Assembly: GCF_002943565.1 (NCBI RefSeq)
Contig: NZ_PJCH01000005.1
Location: forward strand, 372,001 to 436,000
Origin: Hyphococcus luteus
Lineage (GTDB): Bacteria > Pseudomonadota > Alphaproteobacteria > Caulobacterales > Parvularculaceae
DNA length: 64,000 nucleotides
Direction of reading: 5' to 3'
Shown one piece after another: positions 16,908 through 27,041 of this stretch (positions are counted from its first letter, which is position 1; each line of letters starts with the position of its first letter). The notes beneath the pieces were generated by a model that saw only the letters and a list, made by a program, of their open reading frames with translations, was not told where the DNA came from and made no database searches. The position numbers were made by a program, and so were the translations under genes.

Positions 16908-19040
16908 TTATTCACTCCGGGGCATCAGCATCCTCGCGAAATAGGCGTATTCCAGCGCCGTCCTGTAAGCGAGCTGATCCTGATTCGCCGTGCCGCCATG
17001 GCCGCCCTCGATATTTTCATAATAGAAAAAGTCGTAGCCAAGGCCGTCCATTTTCGCCGCCGCCTTGCGCGCATGGCCGGGATGGACGCGGTCGTCCTTG
17101 GTCGAGGTGTAGAACAGAACTTTCGGATAGGGCTCGCCCGCTTTCAGATTCTGATAGGGCGAATATTTCGAGATATAAGCCCACTCTTCGGGGATGTCGG
17201 GGTCGCCATATTCGCCCATCCATGAGGCGCCGGCGAGCAGCTTATTATAGCGCTTCATATCGAACAGCGGCACGCCGCAATCGATGGCGGCGTAAAGATC
17301 CGGGCGCTGGGTCAGCATGGCGCCCATCAACAGCCCGCCATTGGAGCGCCCGATGGCGCCGAGCTTTTCAGGGCTCGTCACGCCGGTCTCGATCAGGTCT
17401 TCCGAGATGGCGATGAAATCGTCAAAGGCCCGCTGGCGGTTTTCCTTCAGCGCCGCCTGGTGCCATTTCGGCCCGTATTCCCCGCCGCCGCGAATATTGG
17501 AGAGAACGAGGACGCCGCCGCGCTTCACCCACATGAGCCCGGCGAGCGCCCCATGCTGGGGCCGCGCGGGGTCTTCGTAATAGACCGGCAGGATCGGGAT
17601 CAGAAAACCGCCATAACCATATTGCACGGTCGGCGCATTCCCCTGCTTCAACACCGAATCGAGTCCCATGATGAAATAGGGAACTTTGGTTCCGTCCGCG
17701 GAGGTCGCGAAACGCTGCTCCACCACGACGCCGGTCGCGTCATAGAAAGCCGGCGTCTCGGCGATCTTTTTCAGCTTGCCCCGCGCCGGCGCATAATAAA
17801 GCGCTTCCGGCCGGGTCAGGCTCTCGAAGGACAGCATGGCGTCGTCCGTGCCGCCGCCGGCGGAGATGATTTCAATGACGCCATTGTCGGGCAGGCCGAT
17901 TTCCTTGCGTTTCCAGCCGCCTTTTTTGCGCGGCGTGAAACGCGCGGCCTTGCCGGACACGTCTTCGAGATAGGAGATGACGAGACCCGACTTGCCGATC
18001 TCCACATCTTCGACGGACTGGTTCGCCGCCGGAGTCATCACGGTCTGCGCCTCAGCCCCGGCAAGGCCGTAGGCGATGACGGCGCCGCTTTCATACGTCT
18101 CGCCGTCATACGTCCATTCTTCGCGCAGAAGGAAAATCGCACGTCCGCCCAAGACCCCTTCGAAGTCGGCGTTCATCGGCAGCGGCAGCTTTTCCAGATC
18201 GCCGAGCGCATCGTCTTCGCTTCTGGCGTAGTAATATTCAGACTCGAAAAAAGACGGCGAGCGCACGACGAATACATGCGCGCCGCCATTATCCTGTTCG
18301 ACGGCCGCCGCGACGGCCACATCGGTTTCCTCGCCTTCATAGAGAACCGGCGCTTCATCAAGCGCGGCGTCGCGGGCGAGCCGGCGCACCGTCCTCGGAT
18401 AGCCCGAGGTCGTCAGCGAGCCCTCGCCCGTGTCCGCGCCGACGAGCAGCGTATCCGGACCCAGCCACGCCACGCTCGATTTGCCTTCAGGGATGTAAAA
18501 CCCGCCTTCGACAAAAGCCTTATCGCTGCTGTCGAACTCGCGCCAGAACGCCGCGTCGCTGCCGCCGTCGGACAGCTCGACCATGCAATGGGTATAGTCA
18601 GGGGACAGACAATCAACGCCGCCCCAGACCCAGTTGCGATCTTCCTCTTCGGCGAGCGCGTCGACATCGACCAGCGTCTCCCATTCCGGCGCGCCGGCGC
18701 GATAGCTCTCAACGCTCGCCCGGCGCCAGACTCCGCGCACATGTTCGTCGTCCTGCCAGAAATTATAGACATAGCCGTTGTGAATGGACCCCAGCGCCAG
18801 GCGCGCTTTCGAGGTCAGAACCGACAAGGCTTCTTCATACATGGGCGCAAAGCGCGGATCGGCCTCGAGCGCTTCCTGAGAGCGGGCGTTTTGCGCCCTC
18901 ACCCAGTCGAGGGCCTTTTCGCCTTCGATATTTTCCAGCCATTGATAGGGATCGTCTTGGGTTTGGGGCTGGGCTTGGGCCGGGGCGGCGGAAATCATCG
19001 CCAGCGCCGCCGCGGCGGCGCAAAAAAACTGCTTTTTCAT
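16908..19040 (-). CDS. Prolyl oligopeptidase family serine peptidase (S9A), exported
   Basis: A 710-residue serine peptidase that cleaves after proline in short peptides, with a signal peptide (cleavage after AQA, about residue 23), so a periplasmic enzyme. The N-terminal beta-propeller half regulates access; the C-terminal alpha/beta hydrolase half has the nucleophile in GRSNGG near residue 563, Asp in TKDDRVHPGH near 648 and His in EGGHGG near 679. The overall length and motif spacing match family S9A. It runs towards the csbD-like gene with a terminator between them. Confidence 0.95.
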   Translation of the reverse strand: MKKQFFCAAAAALAMISAAPAQAQPQTQDDPYQWLENIEGEKALDWVRAQNARSQEALEADPRFAPMYEEALSVLTSKARLALGSIHNGYVYNFWQDDEHVRGVWRRASVESYRAGAPEWETLVDVDALAEEEDRNWVWGGVDCLSPDYTHCMVELSDGGSDAAFWREFDSSDKAFVEGGFYIPEGKSSVAWLGPDTLLVGADTGEGSLTTSGYPRTVRRLARDAALDEAPVLYEGEETDVAVAAAVEQDNGGAHVFVVRSPSFFESEYYYARSEDDALGDLEKLPLPMNADFEGVLGGRAIFLLREEWTYDGETYESGAVIAYGLAGAEAQTVMTPAANQSVEDVEIGKSGLVISYLEDVSGKAARFTPRKKGGWKRKEIGLPDNGVIEIISAGGGTDDAMLSFESLTRPEALYYAPARGKLKKIAETPAFYDATGVVVEQRFATSADGTKVPYFIMGLDSVLKQGNAPTVQYGYGGFLIPILPVYYEDPARPQHGALAGLMWVKRGGVLVLSNIRGGGEYGPKWHQAALKENRQRAFDDFIAISEDLIETGVTSPEKLGAIGRSNGGLLMGAMLTQRPDLYAAIDCGVPLFDMKRYNKLLAGASWMGEYGDPDIPEEWAYISKYSPYQNLKAGEPYPKVLFYTSTKDDRVHPGHARKAAAKMDGLGYDFFYYENIEGGHGGTANQDQLAYRTALEYAYFARMLMPRSE

Positions 19041-19248
19041 GAGGAATGGGCTCCGGGGTTGCCGTTCTCTTGGGGAAAAAGATTTGCTTAACCATACAAG
19101 CCGCTGCGCAGCCTTGCAAAGCGGCGCCGGTCTCGCCCGGAAAACGGGTGGTCGATAAAATTGCGCCTTGTCCGTTAGAAAAGGTTTTGCGGCTGGCCGC
19201 TAACTTGCAACGCGGCGGCGCAAAGACGCAATTCGGGACAACCATACG

Positions 19249-19860
19249 ATGTTTAAGAATGATGCAAGGCGCTACCGGCGGATCAGTCTCGATCTCCCAG
19301 CGCGCATTGTGATTAACGCTGTCGATGAATATGAGGGCCGTCTCCTCAATATCTCACCGGGCGACATGGCGCTGATCACCGAGGCCAGAGCCGTGGTCGG
19401 CGACGCTGCGATCATCCATATCGACGGTCTCGACGTCATCGAAACCACTGTGGCGCGCCTCTTCCCCGACGGCTTCGCCGTTTCCTTCCTCTTGTCGAAG
19501 CGCCGCCGCAATCTTCTGACCGAGCAATTGATGCTGCGCGCCAATCCGGATTTCGCCGACGGGCTCGCCGACCGCCGCAATGCGTTGCGCCACCGCGAGG
19601 GCGGCTCGCGCCTGATCTGCCGCCTCGCCGACGGCTCGTCGCTTTTCGTGTCCGTCGTCGACACCTCCGTGAACGGCGTCTCGGTCGACGCGCGCCGGCG
19701 CCCGCCGGTGGGCTCGCCCATTCATGTGGGCCGGCGCCGCGGCGTCATCGTGCGCCACACGCCGCGCGGCTTCGTCGTGGTGTATGAAACGGCGCAGGAA
19801 GACGCGGCCGAGAAAACGGCGGAAGACCCCGGAAAACCGGCGCTTCGCGCCGTCAACTGA
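19249..19860 (+). CDS. Tandem PilZ domain protein
   Basis: A 203-residue protein with two PilZ-like modules, the cyclic-di-GMP receptor fold. Module one: RRYRRISLDLPARI near the start with NISPGDMAL (about 36-44). Module two: RHREGGSRLICRL, then DTSVNGVSVD (about 142-151). The second has the more canonical D/NxSxxG form; the first has RxxxR. It may therefore bind one or two c-di-GMP. The ATG at 19249 is preceded only by a weak ribosome site. It may control motility, attachment or polysaccharide; no partner gene is adjacent. Confidence 0.8.
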   Translation: MFKNDARRYRRISLDLPARIVINAVDEYEGRLLNISPGDMALITEARAVVGDAAIIHIDGLDVIETTVARLFPDGFAVSFLLSKRRRNLLTEQLMLRANPDFADGLADRRNALRHREGGSRLICRLADGSSLFVSVVDTSVNGVSVDARRRPPVGSPIHVGRRRGVIVRHTPRGFVVVYETAQEDAAEKTAEDPGKPALRAVN

Positions 19861-20403
19861 TTACCGGCCGGGCTCGCCCAGCACATAAGGCCCGAGATTG
19901 GCCATCACTTCACGCGCATTGAAAGCCTGCGGATTGTCCGCGGGCTTGTCGCCCTTGAACATGGCGACATAAGCGACCGCCGAATAGCGGGTGATCTCGC
20001 GCGTATAGCTGTCATAAGGCTGACCCCAGCCCCAGCCATAAGCGTAATAGGGGAAGCCGTAATAAGGCCGGTAGAACGGATAGCCGTACCCGTAGCGCCC
20101 GTAGAAGGCCGGTTCCGACGTCGTCGAATAGGATTTGTTCGCTTCCGTGTCGCTTTCGATGGCGACGAAATAATCATAGCCAAGTTCGACCGTCAGCTCG
20201 GCCGCCCGGTAAAGCAGCGCGTTCTCCACGGTTTCGCGCGAGGTTACGGAATTGCCGCGGAAGGTGATGCGGTAGCGGTTCGATTCAATGCGTTGTTCGG
20301 AAAAGCCGTAGCCCTTTCCGTTCGCCGCCGGACCGTAAGGCGTCGAGGTGGCGCAGGCGGCCATTAAAAGCGCGGCTCCTGCAAGGATGATCAATCGAAA
20401 CAT
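19861..20403 (-). CDS. CC0125/CC1285-type lipoprotein
   Basis: A 180-residue lipoprotein with signal sequence MFRLIILAGAALL and lipobox MAAC. The segment after it (TPYGPAANGKGYGFSEQRIE, then NRYRITFRGNSVTSRETVE) matches, from memory, the CC0125/CC1285 family known from Caulobacter and relatives. A central stretch is tyrosine- and glycine-rich (GRYGYGYPFYRPYYG). GGGAG precedes the ATG at 20403; the upstream extension of the frame is not plausible. Function unknown; an envelope role is expected. Confidence 0.8.
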   Translation of the reverse strand: MFRLIILAGAALLMAACATSTPYGPAANGKGYGFSEQRIESNRYRITFRGNSVTSRETVENALLYRAAELTVELGYDYFVAIESDTEANKSYSTTSEPAFYGRYGYGYPFYRPYYGFPYYAYGWGWGQPYDSYTREITRYSAVAYVAMFKGDKPADNPQAFNAREVMANLGPYVLGEPGR

Positions 20404-20507
20404 GGCGTAACTCCCGGCGTTGTAGGCCCTTAGGCGATGAGCATCGTCCCCGCGAGGATTATAGGCGCCGCACCGCCTATTCTGCAACGCCGCTGTATGC
20501 GGCGAAA

Positions 20508-21941
20508 TCAGTCTTCACGGGAGTTTGACAGGGCTTCGGCCCGCGTTTCGACGGTTGACGTCAGGAAGTCGTCAGGAACCGACTTGAGGTGCAGGTCGCG
20601 CTGCGGGAACGGGATTTCGATGTTCATTTCATGCAGCATGTCCCAGATCGCCATATAGACGTCGGAGCGCACATTGGCCGAGCCGTTGGCGGGATCGTTG
20701 ATCCAGAACCGCAAATCGAAATTGACGGAGCTGTCGCCGAACTCCATCACGTTGCAGCGCGGCGCCGGGCTTTTCAGCACCCGGTCGATGGTCAGCGCGC
20801 GCTCTTCGGCGGCGCGGGCGAGGCCGCGCAGATCCTTGGTCGAATAGGAGACGCCGAAAGGCGCATGCAGGCGCACCACCCGGTCGTCATGGGACCAGTT
20901 GACGACGCCGTCCTCGATGAATTTGTCGTTGGGCACGAGATGCGCCGTGCCGTCGCGCGTTCTCAAACTCACATAGCGCGCATTCATCGCCGTCACCCAG
21001 CCATAAGTGCCCGCCACCTCGATGACGTCGCCGGGCTTGATCGACTTGTCGGCGATCAGGGTGAAGCCGGCGAAGAAGTTCGAGACGGTGCGCTGCATGC
21101 CAAGACCGATGCCGAGCCCGATGGCGCCGCCGAAGATCGCCAGCGTGCCGAAAGGAAAGCCGACGATCTGCAGCGCCAGCACCAGCGCCACCACCGGCAA
21201 CAAAACATCGAGAATTTTCGCGAGCAGCGCCTTGAACGAAACCGTCAGTTCGTCGATCGCATTGATCCGCCCCTGGATCAGGTGATTGAGAAAGCGCGCG
21301 CCCCAGAAAAGAACGCCGAACACCGCAAGCATGCGCAGGAAATCAAGCGCGGAAAAAGTTTGTGCGACGCCGTTTTCGTCCTCGCCGATGGGAAAGGAAA
21401 AGGCCTGAAGCTGGCGCACGACATCGTCAAGCACGCCGAACGCGTCGAGCGCGGCGATGGGCCAGGCGACATAAAACGCGACCCGCGACCAGAAGGGCGA
21501 GCGAATGACCAGCGTCACGAGACGGATGACGATCCACGCCGTCAGAAGGCTGACGCCCGCGGAAATGAGATTGCTGGAGCTTCCCGCCGCCTGCAGGCCG
21601 AGGACGGCGGCCTGCAACAGAATATAGAGCGCGATGGGCGTTGCGAGATGCGCGAAAGCGTTGGCGGCGCGGCGTAAGACGCCATAAGGCGCGCGCGGCG
21701 CAATCTGCGTCTGGATGAGTTTCCTCAAACGCGGGCCGAAAAACGCCGCCGGCAGGATCGCCGCGATGAGAATGGCGCCCTCGATGGCGACGCCGAGCGT
21801 CAGCATATGGCTTTGCAGATTGTCCCAGATGGCGAGCGCCTGCTCGCGCAGGCCGTCGACGCTTCCCTCGATCACCGATTCATCTGGCGCGGGCGCGTCC
21901 TGAGGCGGCGTTGCATCCTGGGTAGGCTGGGCGTCCTGCAT
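20508..21941 (-). CDS. Mechanosensitive ion channel, MscS family
   Basis: A 477-residue inner-membrane channel that opens under membrane tension to release solutes in osmotic down-shock. About five N-terminal membrane segments lead to the pore helix and the conserved cytoplasmic beta domain: GGAIGLGIGLGMQ, SIKPGDVIEV, then LVPNDKFIEDGVVNWS. The extra N-terminal segments make it longer than E. coli MscS (286 residues) and put it with the medium-sized branch. The very N-terminus is glutamine/aspartate/proline-rich. Confidence 0.92.
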   Translation of the reverse strand: MQDAQPTQDATPPQDAPAPDESVIEGSVDGLREQALAIWDNLQSHMLTLGVAIEGAILIAAILPAAFFGPRLRKLIQTQIAPRAPYGVLRRAANAFAHLATPIALYILLQAAVLGLQAAGSSSNLISAGVSLLTAWIVIRLVTLVIRSPFWSRVAFYVAWPIAALDAFGVLDDVVRQLQAFSFPIGEDENGVAQTFSALDFLRMLAVFGVLFWGARFLNHLIQGRINAIDELTVSFKALLAKILDVLLPVVALVLALQIVGFPFGTLAIFGGAIGLGIGLGMQRTVSNFFAGFTLIADKSIKPGDVIEVAGTYGWVTAMNARYVSLRTRDGTAHLVPNDKFIEDGVVNWSHDDRVVRLHAPFGVSYSTKDLRGLARAAEERALTIDRVLKSPAPRCNVMEFGDSSVNFDLRFWINDPANGSANVRSDVYMAIWDMLHEMNIEIPFPQRDLHLKSVPDDFLTSTVETRAEALSNSRED

Positions 21942-22190
21942 GCGGTCATCCGTGCGGCGAAAGGCCTAAATGCTTCTACCAGCTTCGCTTTTCCGCGCAA
22001 CTGGCGGCGGCGCCCAAGAGCCCCGCTCACAAGCCTGCACTGTTCCCGAAACCGGACCGACGGACGCGCCAGCCGCAGCACCGGTGCCTCTTAAAGACCA
22101 GAGCCGGCGCCGCATCGTTTCGCCGAGACGAACGTCTGATCTTCGTCCTTTAAACGCGGCGTGTCAGCGCCTTGCGTCAGGCTCTGGGCG
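21942..22190. other. Intergenic region between mscS-like gene and rph
   Basis: About 250 GC-rich bases with no supported gene, tRNA or clear terminator. In many alphaproteobacteria rdgB and hemW would follow rph here; they do not. Confidence 0.5.
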
Positions 22191-22898
<708 letters not shown>

Positions 22899-23067
22899 GA
22901 AATTCTCCGTAAACTCTGGGGCGGGACAGGGGGGCGGAACAGGAGGCGGGCCTTCCTACCCCCAAGCGCGGGGCCCTGTCGAGCCGGGCTTTTTCAAGGC
23001 CCTTGTTCTTGCCCGCGCAAGGCTTATTTTTCATTGTGAATGAACCTGATCGCGTCCTCAGACACAA

Positions 23068-24093
23068 ATGCCCGTGCTCAACGATATTGACGAACGCTCG
23101 CGCGACGTCTTCCGCCGCCTTGTGGAGACCTATCTCGCCACCGGCGAGCCTGTGGGCTCGCGCACGCTGAGCCACGATTCCCAGATCGCGGTCTCGGCGG
23201 CGACCGTGCGCAACATCATGGCCGATCTTACGGATATGGGGCTTCTCCATGCGCCGCATATCTCTGCGGGGCGCCTGCCGACGGAGCTCGGGCTTCGCCT
23301 TTTCGTCGACGGGCTGATGCAGGTCGGCGATTTGAGCCCCGAAGAGCGCCAGGCGATCGAAGCGGAAGCCGCGTCCGGCGCCGCCGGCGACCTTCTGGAA
23401 GCGGCGGCCGCGCGCCTGTCGGGGCTCACCCAGACCGCCAGCCTCATCGTCACGCAAAAATCCGACGCGCCCCTGCGCCAGATCGAATTCGTCAGGACAA
23501 GCCCCGGCAAGGCGCTCGTCGTCATGGTGTTCGAAGACGGCAAGGTCGAAAACCGCGCCATCAACGTCCCCGACGACCTGCCGCCATCGGCGCTGGTCGC
23601 CGCCGGCAATTATCTGAACGCCCGGCTTCGCGGCCGCAATCTCAACGAAACCCGCGCCGGCATCCTCGCGGAAATCGAGGAGAACCGGGCCGAGCTCGAC
23701 GAGCTTGCCTCGCGCCTCGTGCGCGACGGCGTCGCCGACATCGCCGGAGACGACAACTGGCAGCTGATCGTGCGCGGGCGCGGGCACCTCCTCGACGAGT
23801 CGGTGCAGGATATCGAGCGCGTGCGCATGCTGCTCGACGATCTCGAGCAGAAGCGGGACGTCATCGAGCTTCTCACCGCGGCCCGGGACGGCGAAGGGGT
23901 GAAAGTCTTCATCGGCTCGGAAAACCGGCTGTTCTCGCTTTCCGGCTCCTCGGTGATCGCCGCCCCCTATCGCGACGAAAACCGCAAGATTGTCGGGGTC
24001 CTGGGGGTGATCGGGCCCACCCGCCTCAATTACGCCCGGGTCGTCCCGATTGTGGACTATACGGCGGAAGTCCTCTCGCGGATGTTGAAATAG
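23068..24093 (+). CDS. hrcA: Heat-inducible transcription repressor HrcA
   Basis: Repressor of class I heat-shock genes, binding the CIRCE element in groESL-type promoters with GroEL as a modulator. The 341 residues start with the winged-helix domain (ERSRDVFRRLVETYL, then SAATVRNIMADLTDMGLL) and continue into a GAF-like dimerisation domain. The C-terminal GVLGVIGPTRLNYARVVP is a family signature. grpE follows after 59 bases. No CIRCE repeat was found in front of hrcA itself, so its own expression may not be autoregulated through CIRCE. Confidence 0.96.
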   Translation: MPVLNDIDERSRDVFRRLVETYLATGEPVGSRTLSHDSQIAVSAATVRNIMADLTDMGLLHAPHISAGRLPTELGLRLFVDGLMQVGDLSPEERQAIEAEAASGAAGDLLEAAAARLSGLTQTASLIVTQKSDAPLRQIEFVRTSPGKALVVMVFEDGKVENRAINVPDDLPPSALVAAGNYLNARLRGRNLNETRAGILAEIEENRAELDELASRLVRDGVADIAGDDNWQLIVRGRGHLLDESVQDIERVRMLLDDLEQKRDVIELLTAARDGEGVKVFIGSENRLFSLSGSSVIAAPYRDENRKIVGVLGVIGPTRLNYARVVPIVDYTAEVLSRMLK

Positions 24094-24152
24094 CGCGCTT
24101 GCTTGCGTAAATCCGCTTCCGACAGATTCCCCAGAAAAAGCGAAATCAAGCC

Positions 24153-24779
24153 ATGAGCGATCACGACAAACCTTTTCTCGACGACCCGGAAATGCTGGGT
24201 GAAGACGATATGGCTGAGGATCAGGACGATCAGGCAGACGAAAGCGCGGCGCTGGAAGCGGCGCAGGCGGAAGTCGCGGCCCTGAACGACAAAGTGCTGC
24301 GGCTCGCCGCCGATCTTGAAAACACCCGGCGGCGCGCCGAACGCGAAAAGACCGATGCGAGCCGCTACGCCATTGCGGGCTTCGCCCGCGACCTTATCGG
24401 CGTCGCCGACAATTTCGAGCGCGCCTTTGCGGCCGCTGAAAACGGCGGGGCGGACGCCGTCGCCAGCCTGATCGACGGCCTTAAAATGACCGAGAAAGAG
24501 CTCCTGTCGGTGCTCGAGCGCCATGGCGTCAAGAAGGTCGCCGCCGAGCGCGAGAAATTCGATCCCAACCTGCACCAGGCCGTGGCGCAAGTTCCGCATG
24601 CGGAAATTCCCTCCGGCCATGTGGTCGACGTCGCCCAGCAGGGCTTCACCATCGGCGACCGCGTGTTGCGCGCGGCGATGGTGACGGTCTCCTCAGGGCC
24701 CGGCGGCGCAGGCGTTGCCGGCGGCGGCGAGACGCCGCCATCAGGCGATCCCGGCGAACGCCTCGACACCAAGGTTTGA
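24153..24779 (+). CDS. grpE: Nucleotide exchange factor GrpE
   Basis: Co-chaperone that releases ADP from DnaK. The 208-residue protein has an acidic N-terminus, a long coiled coil (about 30-85, with RLAADLENTRRRAEREK), a four-helix bundle, and the C-terminal beta-wing ending with VLRAAMVTVSSG. Length is normal. It is the second gene of hrcA-grpE, and a strong terminator follows. dnaK and dnaJ are not in the window. Confidence 0.96.
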   Translation: MSDHDKPFLDDPEMLGEDDMAEDQDDQADESAALEAAQAEVAALNDKVLRLAADLENTRRRAEREKTDASRYAIAGFARDLIGVADNFERAFAAAENGGADAVASLIDGLKMTEKELLSVLERHGVKKVAAEREKFDPNLHQAVAQVPHAEIPSGHVVDVAQQGFTIGDRVLRAAMVTVSSGPGGAGVAGGGETPPSGDPGERLDTKV

Positions 24780-24801
24780 GTTGTCTTCCAGTGATGAAAA
24801 C

Positions 24802-24831
24802 AAAAGGGCGATCCTAAAGGATCGCCCTTTT
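24802..24831. terminator. Bidirectional terminator between grpE and pckA
   Basis: AAAAGGGCGATCC and GGATCGCCCTTTT form a 13-bp perfect stem with a four-base loop, flanked by A and T runs on both strands. Confidence 0.92.
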
Positions 24832-24854
24832 GTTTTGAGAAGAAATACGAAGTT

Positions 24855-26444
24855 TTAGGCTTTCGGGCCCGCCGCTTTCACCGCATCGCTCACATGGTCT
24901 TCATAGATGCGGAAATTCTCGACGAACATCTTCGCAAGCTTTTGCGCCTGGGCGTCATAAGCGGCCGGATCGTCCCAGGTGTCGCGCGGATTGAGGATCG
25001 CCTTGTCGACGCCGGGCACGTCGGTCGGAACCTCGAAACCGAAAATCTCGTCGGTGCGCATCGGGGCCTTGTTCAGCGAACCGTTCAGCGCGGCGGTCAG
25101 AAGCGCGCGCGTCTCCTTGATCGGCATGCGCTTGCCCTGGCCATGAGGGCCGCCGGTCCAGCCGGTAGAGACGAGCCAGCAATCCACACCGTGCTTGTCG
25201 ATGAGCTTGCCGAGAAGCGCGCCATATTCCGACGGATGGCGCGGCATGAAGGGCGCGCCGAAGCAGGTGGAAAAGGTCGCTTCCGGATCCTTGCCGAGAC
25301 CTTTTTCCGTGCCGGCGACTTTCGCCGTGTAGCCCGACAGGAACATATACATGGCCTGCGCCGGGGAGAGCCGGGCGATCGGCGGCATTACGCCGAAGGC
25401 GTCGCAGGTGAGCATGATGATGTTGTTCGGATGCCCCGTGACGCCGCTGGTGCTGGCGTTCGGGATGTAGTGGATCGGATAGGCGCCGCGGGAGTTTTCG
25501 GCGAGCGTCGCATCGTCGAGATCGAGCTCGCGCGTTTCCGGGTGCATCACGACATTTTCGAGCACCGTGCCGAAGCGCTTGGTCGTCGCGTAAATCTCCG
25601 GCTCGGCGCTCGGCGACAGACGGATCATTTTCGCATAGCAGCCGCCTTCGAAATTGAAGAGCCCGTTCGGGCCCCAGCCATGCTCGTCATCGCCGATCAG
25701 CGTGCGGTGCGGGTCGGCGGAAAGCGTCGTCTTGCCGGTGCCGGAAAGGCCGAAAAAGATCGCCGGATCGTCGTCCTTGCCCACATTGACCGAGCAATGC
25801 ATGGGCATGACGTCCTTTTCAGGCAGGAGATAGTTGAGGATCGTGAAGACCGATTTCTTCATCTCACCGGCGTAGGACGTGCCGCCGATGAGAACGAGGC
25901 GGCGCACGAAATCAACCGCGATCACCGTCTTCGAACGACAGCCATGGACTTCCGGATCGGCGGCGAAGCCGGGCAGATCGACAATGGTGAAGTCGGGATC
26001 GGCGCCGCGCTCTTCGAAAGGCGGGCGCACGAGCAGGTGCTGGATGAAAAGCCCGTGCCAGGCGTATTCGGTGAACACCCGCACCTTGATGCCGTAGGTC
26101 TTGTCGGCGCCGCCGGCGAGGTCCTGGCGGATAAGATCGTGCTGCGATGCGTAGTCGAGCATGTCCGCATGGAGCCGGTCGAAGGCCTCGTCGCTCATCG
26201 CCTTGTTGGCGTCCCACCAGATCGTGTCTTCGGTTTCGGGATGGCGGACGATGAATTTGTCCTGGGCCGAGCGGCCCGTATGCTCGCCCGTCTTGACGAC
26301 CAGCGGGCCGTCCTTGCCGATCTCGCCTTCGCCGCGGGCCACCGCCAGCTGATACAGCGCGGCGTCCGTCAGATTGGAAAGCGATTGCGGCGCACAATCT
26401 TCAAAGCAGCGCGCATCAGGCGCCGCCGTTACCGATAAGCTCAT
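24855..26444 (-). CDS. pckA: Phosphoenolpyruvate carboxykinase (ATP)
   Basis: Converts oxaloacetate and ATP to PEP, CO2 and ADP, the entry step of gluconeogenesis. The 529-residue product has the ATP-type P-loop [11 protein letters not shown] (about 232-242), followed by [14 protein letters not shown], and the substrate region [18 protein letters not shown] stands before the ATG. In Rhizobiales and Rhodobacterales pckA is typically next to the ChvI/ChvG two-component genes; these are absent here. It converges with grpE at a terminator. Confidence 0.97.
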   Translation of the reverse strand: MSLSVTAAPDARCFEDCAPQSLSNLTDAALYQLAVARGEGEIGKDGPLVVKTGEHTGRSAQDKFIVRHPETEDTIWWDANKAMSDEAFDRLHADMLDYASQHDLIRQDLAGGADKTYGIKVRVFTEYAWHGLFIQHLLVRPPFEERGADPDFTIVDLPGFAADPEVHGCRSKTVIAVDFVRRLVLIGGTSYAGEMKKSVFTILNYLLPEKDVMPMHCSVNVGKDDDPAIFFGLSGTGKTTLSADPHRTLIGDDEHGWGPNGLFNFEGGCYAKMIRLSPSAEPEIYATTKRFGTVLENVVMHPETRELDLDDATLAENSRGAYPIHYIPNASTSGVTGHPNNIIMLTCDAFGVMPPIARLSPAQAMYMFLSGYTAKVAGTEKGLGKDPEATFSTCFGAPFMPRHPSEYGALLGKLIDKHGVDCWLVSTGWTGGPHGQGKRMPIKETRALLTAALNGSLNKAPMRTDEIFGFEVPTDVPGVDKAILNPRDTWDDPAAYDAQAQKLAKMFVENFRIYEDHVSDAVKAAGPKA

Positions 26445-26680
26445 TTTTTCATCTCCCTAGGACCTCACCATAATGAGGCGCGCCCGGGCCGCCATGCACT
26501 CGCGGCGCCAGTCGCCCCCCGGTCTTAGTGCTTATTTTAGCCCTTGGCCACATGAGGGCGGCTGTAATTCCCGCCAGTTTTCCCTCTGCTTCCTTTCTGG
26601 GCCAAAACCGCTTCCGTTAACCAACCCGGATAAAGCCTTGTTAACGCAACCACCCGAAAGTCGGGCTTGGGAGAAACCGC

Positions 26681-26932
26681 GTGACGTCTATGTTCGACCT
26701 TCTTTCAGCGACGCTTTTCATCGCGACGGCGGGGCTGTTTTTGCTCCGCATTCGCCATGAGCGGCCCCCGCTCGCGCCCTATCTGGTGGTCGCCCTCGTC
26801 TGCCTCGTCGGGGCCTGGCTCGGCAATCATGGCGGCGGGGTCGCCGCGGTCGCCCTCCTCATCGCGGCCTCCTTCCTGACCCTGCATCTCGCCAGCCAGC
26901 CCTATAGCGAAGATTCCGAAGAGAGCCTCTAA
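26681..26932 (+). CDS. Small two- to three-pass membrane protein
   Basis: An 83-residue protein with about three hydrophobic segments and an acidic tail (SEDSEESL). Sequence layout (MFDLLSATLF, then HERPPL, VALVCLVGAWLGNHG, then a last helix) resembles, from memory, the small 'XrtV sorting system accessory' proteins of sphingomonads and relatives; this needs a search. GGGAG stands seven bases before the GTG at 26681, which decides that start over the ATG nine bases later. It is separated from pckA by 236 bases that also hold pckA's promoter. Confidence 0.6.
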   Translation: MTSMFDLLSATLFIATAGLFLLRIRHERPPLAPYLVVALVCLVGAWLGNHGGGVAAVALLIAASFLTLHLASQPYSEDSEESL

Positions 26933-27026
26933 GGGCCGGCCGTCCTGACGGCCCCATTTCGCAGCCCTTGAAATCCCGGTAGAAAAGCGGGATCCGGCCG
27001 CCGGAAATCCGCGCCGCCCGCTCGCT

Positions 27027-27038
27027 CCCTATATAGGG
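27027..27038. promoter_or_regulatory. Palindrome CCCTATATAGGG directly before the acyltransferase start
   Basis: A perfect 12-base palindrome three bases before the ATG at 27042. It includes a TATATA that could be a -10 element, which would make the mRNA almost leaderless, and an AGGG too close to be a normal ribosome site. Confidence 0.35.
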
Positions 27039-27041
27039 CCT

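Noticed and set aside
21942-22190. Possible tRNA or small RNA between the MscS gene and rph
   Set aside because: No cloverleaf arrangement, CCA-like end or anticodon stem could be drawn from the sequence.
22899-23067. CIRCE element expected in front of hrcA
   Set aside because: No TTAGCACTC-N9-GAGTGCTAA or close variant is present; the spacer is GC-rich with no suitable inverted repeat.
24894-26438. A 514-codon plus-strand frame opposite pckA
   Set aside because: pckA is certain by its motifs and length; the opposite frame is a shadow without similarity to any family.
26445-26680. ChvI/ChvG two-component genes expected next to pckA
   Set aside because: The flank holds only a promoter region and a small membrane-protein gene; no response regulator or kinase sequence is present.
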